Shown here one piece after another: positions 5,584 through 6,323 of a DNA stretch of 6,323 bases. Numbering within the stretch: the stretch's first letter is position 1; each line of letters begins with the position of its first letter. The notes below the pieces were generated by a model. It saw nothing but the letters and a program-made list of their open reading frames with translations. It was not told where the DNA came from and ran no database searches. The stretch is from the NCBI GenBank assembly GCA_018716005.1, contig DVKN01000084.1, positions 1-6,323 on the forward strand, written 5' to 3'. The translations under genes and the position numbers were made by a program. Source of the DNA: Candidatus Scatomorpha stercoravium (GTDB lineage: Bacteria > Bacillota > Clostridia > Oscillospirales > Oscillospiraceae).

Positions 5584-6323
5584 TTATTCCTTATTTTCGC
5601 CGCTGCCGGGCTCGGTATCGGGCTTCGCGCCGTCCTCGAGGGCGGGCTTTTCAGCCGGCTCGTCGAAGGTGTAGCTTATCTTCCTCGCGGGGGGCTCGAT
5701 GCTCGCGTCTCGCATTTTGGGCTCGGGGCGCTTGGGCGGCAGGGAGCCGTTGCGGCAGAAGTAGCTGAAGTCCTCGCCGTCCATGCTCTCGTGCTCGAGC
5801 AGGTAATCCGCGACGCCGCGCAGGACGTCCGCGTGCTCCGTGAGGATGTGGCGGCACTTGGCCGTGGCCTCGTCGAAGATGCGCTTGACCTCCTCGTCGA
5901 TAATCGCGGCGGTCTCCTCGCTGTAGCTCTTGGTCATGCCGAAGTCGCGGCCGATGAAGATGCTGTGGCCCGAGCTGTCGTAGCTTATGGGGCCGAGCTT
6001 TTCGCTCATGCCGTACTGCGTGACCATGGCGCGCGCGAGGTGCGTGGCCTGCTGGATATCGCCGCTCGCGCCGGTGGAGATGTCGTCGAGGAAGAGGCGC
6101 TCGCTCACGCGGCCGCCGAGGGAGACGACGATGTTCTCAAAGAGCTCGGCGTAGGAGTGGAAGTTCTCCAAATCCTCCTTGGGGCGGAAGTAGGTCGCGC
6201 CGCCGCTCGGGCCGCGGGGTATAATCGTGATATAGTGGACGGGGTCGGTGTGCTCCAGGAACTCGCTCACGACGGCGTGGCCGCCCTCGTGATAGGCGGT
6301 GAGCTTCTTCGCGCGCTCGCTCA
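5584..6323 (-). CDS. ftsH: ATP-dependent zinc metalloprotease FtsH, C-terminal part
   Basis: FtsH is a membrane-bound AAA+ protease that degrades misfolded membrane proteins and regulatory proteins. Only the last 245 residues are in the window; the membrane segments and AAA domain lie beyond the right edge. The M41 peptidase domain starts at once: the zinc site HEGGH is at visible residues 11-15 (bases 6293-6279), a variant of the usual HEAGH that still fits HExxH. TIIPRG and STGASGDIQQATHLAR follow, where the Asp (visible residue 88) is the expected third zinc ligand, then MVTQYGMSEKLGPISYD. The domain ends near visible residue 190. The remaining 50 or so residues are a Pro, Glu and Lys-rich, probably disordered tail (ending EPGSGENKE). 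The first readable codon begins at 6321. An internal GTG at 6270 is not a start. Confidence 0.96.
   Translation of the reverse strand, partial: SERAKKLTAYHEGGHAVVSEFLEHTDPVHYITIIPRGPSGGATYFRPKEDLENFHSYAELFENIVVSLGGRVSERLFLDDISTGASGDIQQATHLARAMVTQYGMSEKLGPISYDSSGHSIFIGRDFGMTKSYSEETAAIIDEEVKRIFDEATAKCRHILTEHADVLRGVADYLLEHESMDGEDFSYFCRNGSLPPKRPEPKMRDASIEPPARKISYTFDEPAEKPALEDGAKPDTEPGSGENKE

Overview
The window looks like a GC-rich chromosome of a low-level-annotated Gram-positive (Firmicutes/Clostridia-type) bacterium. The reasons are a T-box leader, an nnrD - lipoprotein - alr - mazF gene order resembling the acpS-ydcC-alr-ndoA region of Bacillus and the gerS-alr2 pair of Clostridioides difficile, strong purine-rich Shine-Dalgarno sites and a lipobox lipoprotein. 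Isoleucine is mostly encoded by ATA despite the high GC, a useful lineage fingerprint. The species cannot be named from the sequence alone.

Layout. Bases 1-153 hold no gene but carry two tandem 25-base palindromic repeats. Bases 154-398 are a minus-strand T-box riboswitch with its terminator; its specifier codon reads best as UUC (Phe), so the controlled gene, off the left edge, is probably pheS(T). Two strong promoters stand back to back at 404-466, their -35 boxes forming a 17-bp palindrome. The rightward one drives a tight four-gene run: nnrD (475-1344, apparently leaderless), a LolA-fold-like lipoprotein (1348-1884), alanine racemase alr (1887-3065) and an endoribonuclease of the MazF/NdoA family (3158-3574) with no antitoxin gene beside it. 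A terminator at 3584-3609 ends this run. It is met by the convergent gene ychF (3623-4717, minus), which has its own extended -10 promoter. Divergent from ychF is a membrane-anchored XRE-family regulator (4913-5551), with repeated CGCAAC motifs in the shared promoter region. A 28-bp perfect inverted repeat separates it from the convergent 3' end of ftsH (5584-6323, minus, cut by the right edge).

How the genes fit together. nnrD repairs damaged NAD(P)H, alr supplies D-alanine for peptidoglycan, the lipoprotein may act at the cell envelope or in spores by analogy with GerS/YdcC, and MazF cuts RNA. ychF (translation-linked ATPase) and ftsH (membrane protease) are housekeeping genes. Most of the window is ordinary core genome. 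The points worth a second look are regulatory: the palindromic divergent promoter, the leaderless start, the covarying hairpin repeats, the lone MazF and the operator-like repeats before the membrane regulator. I see no clear new multi-gene system.
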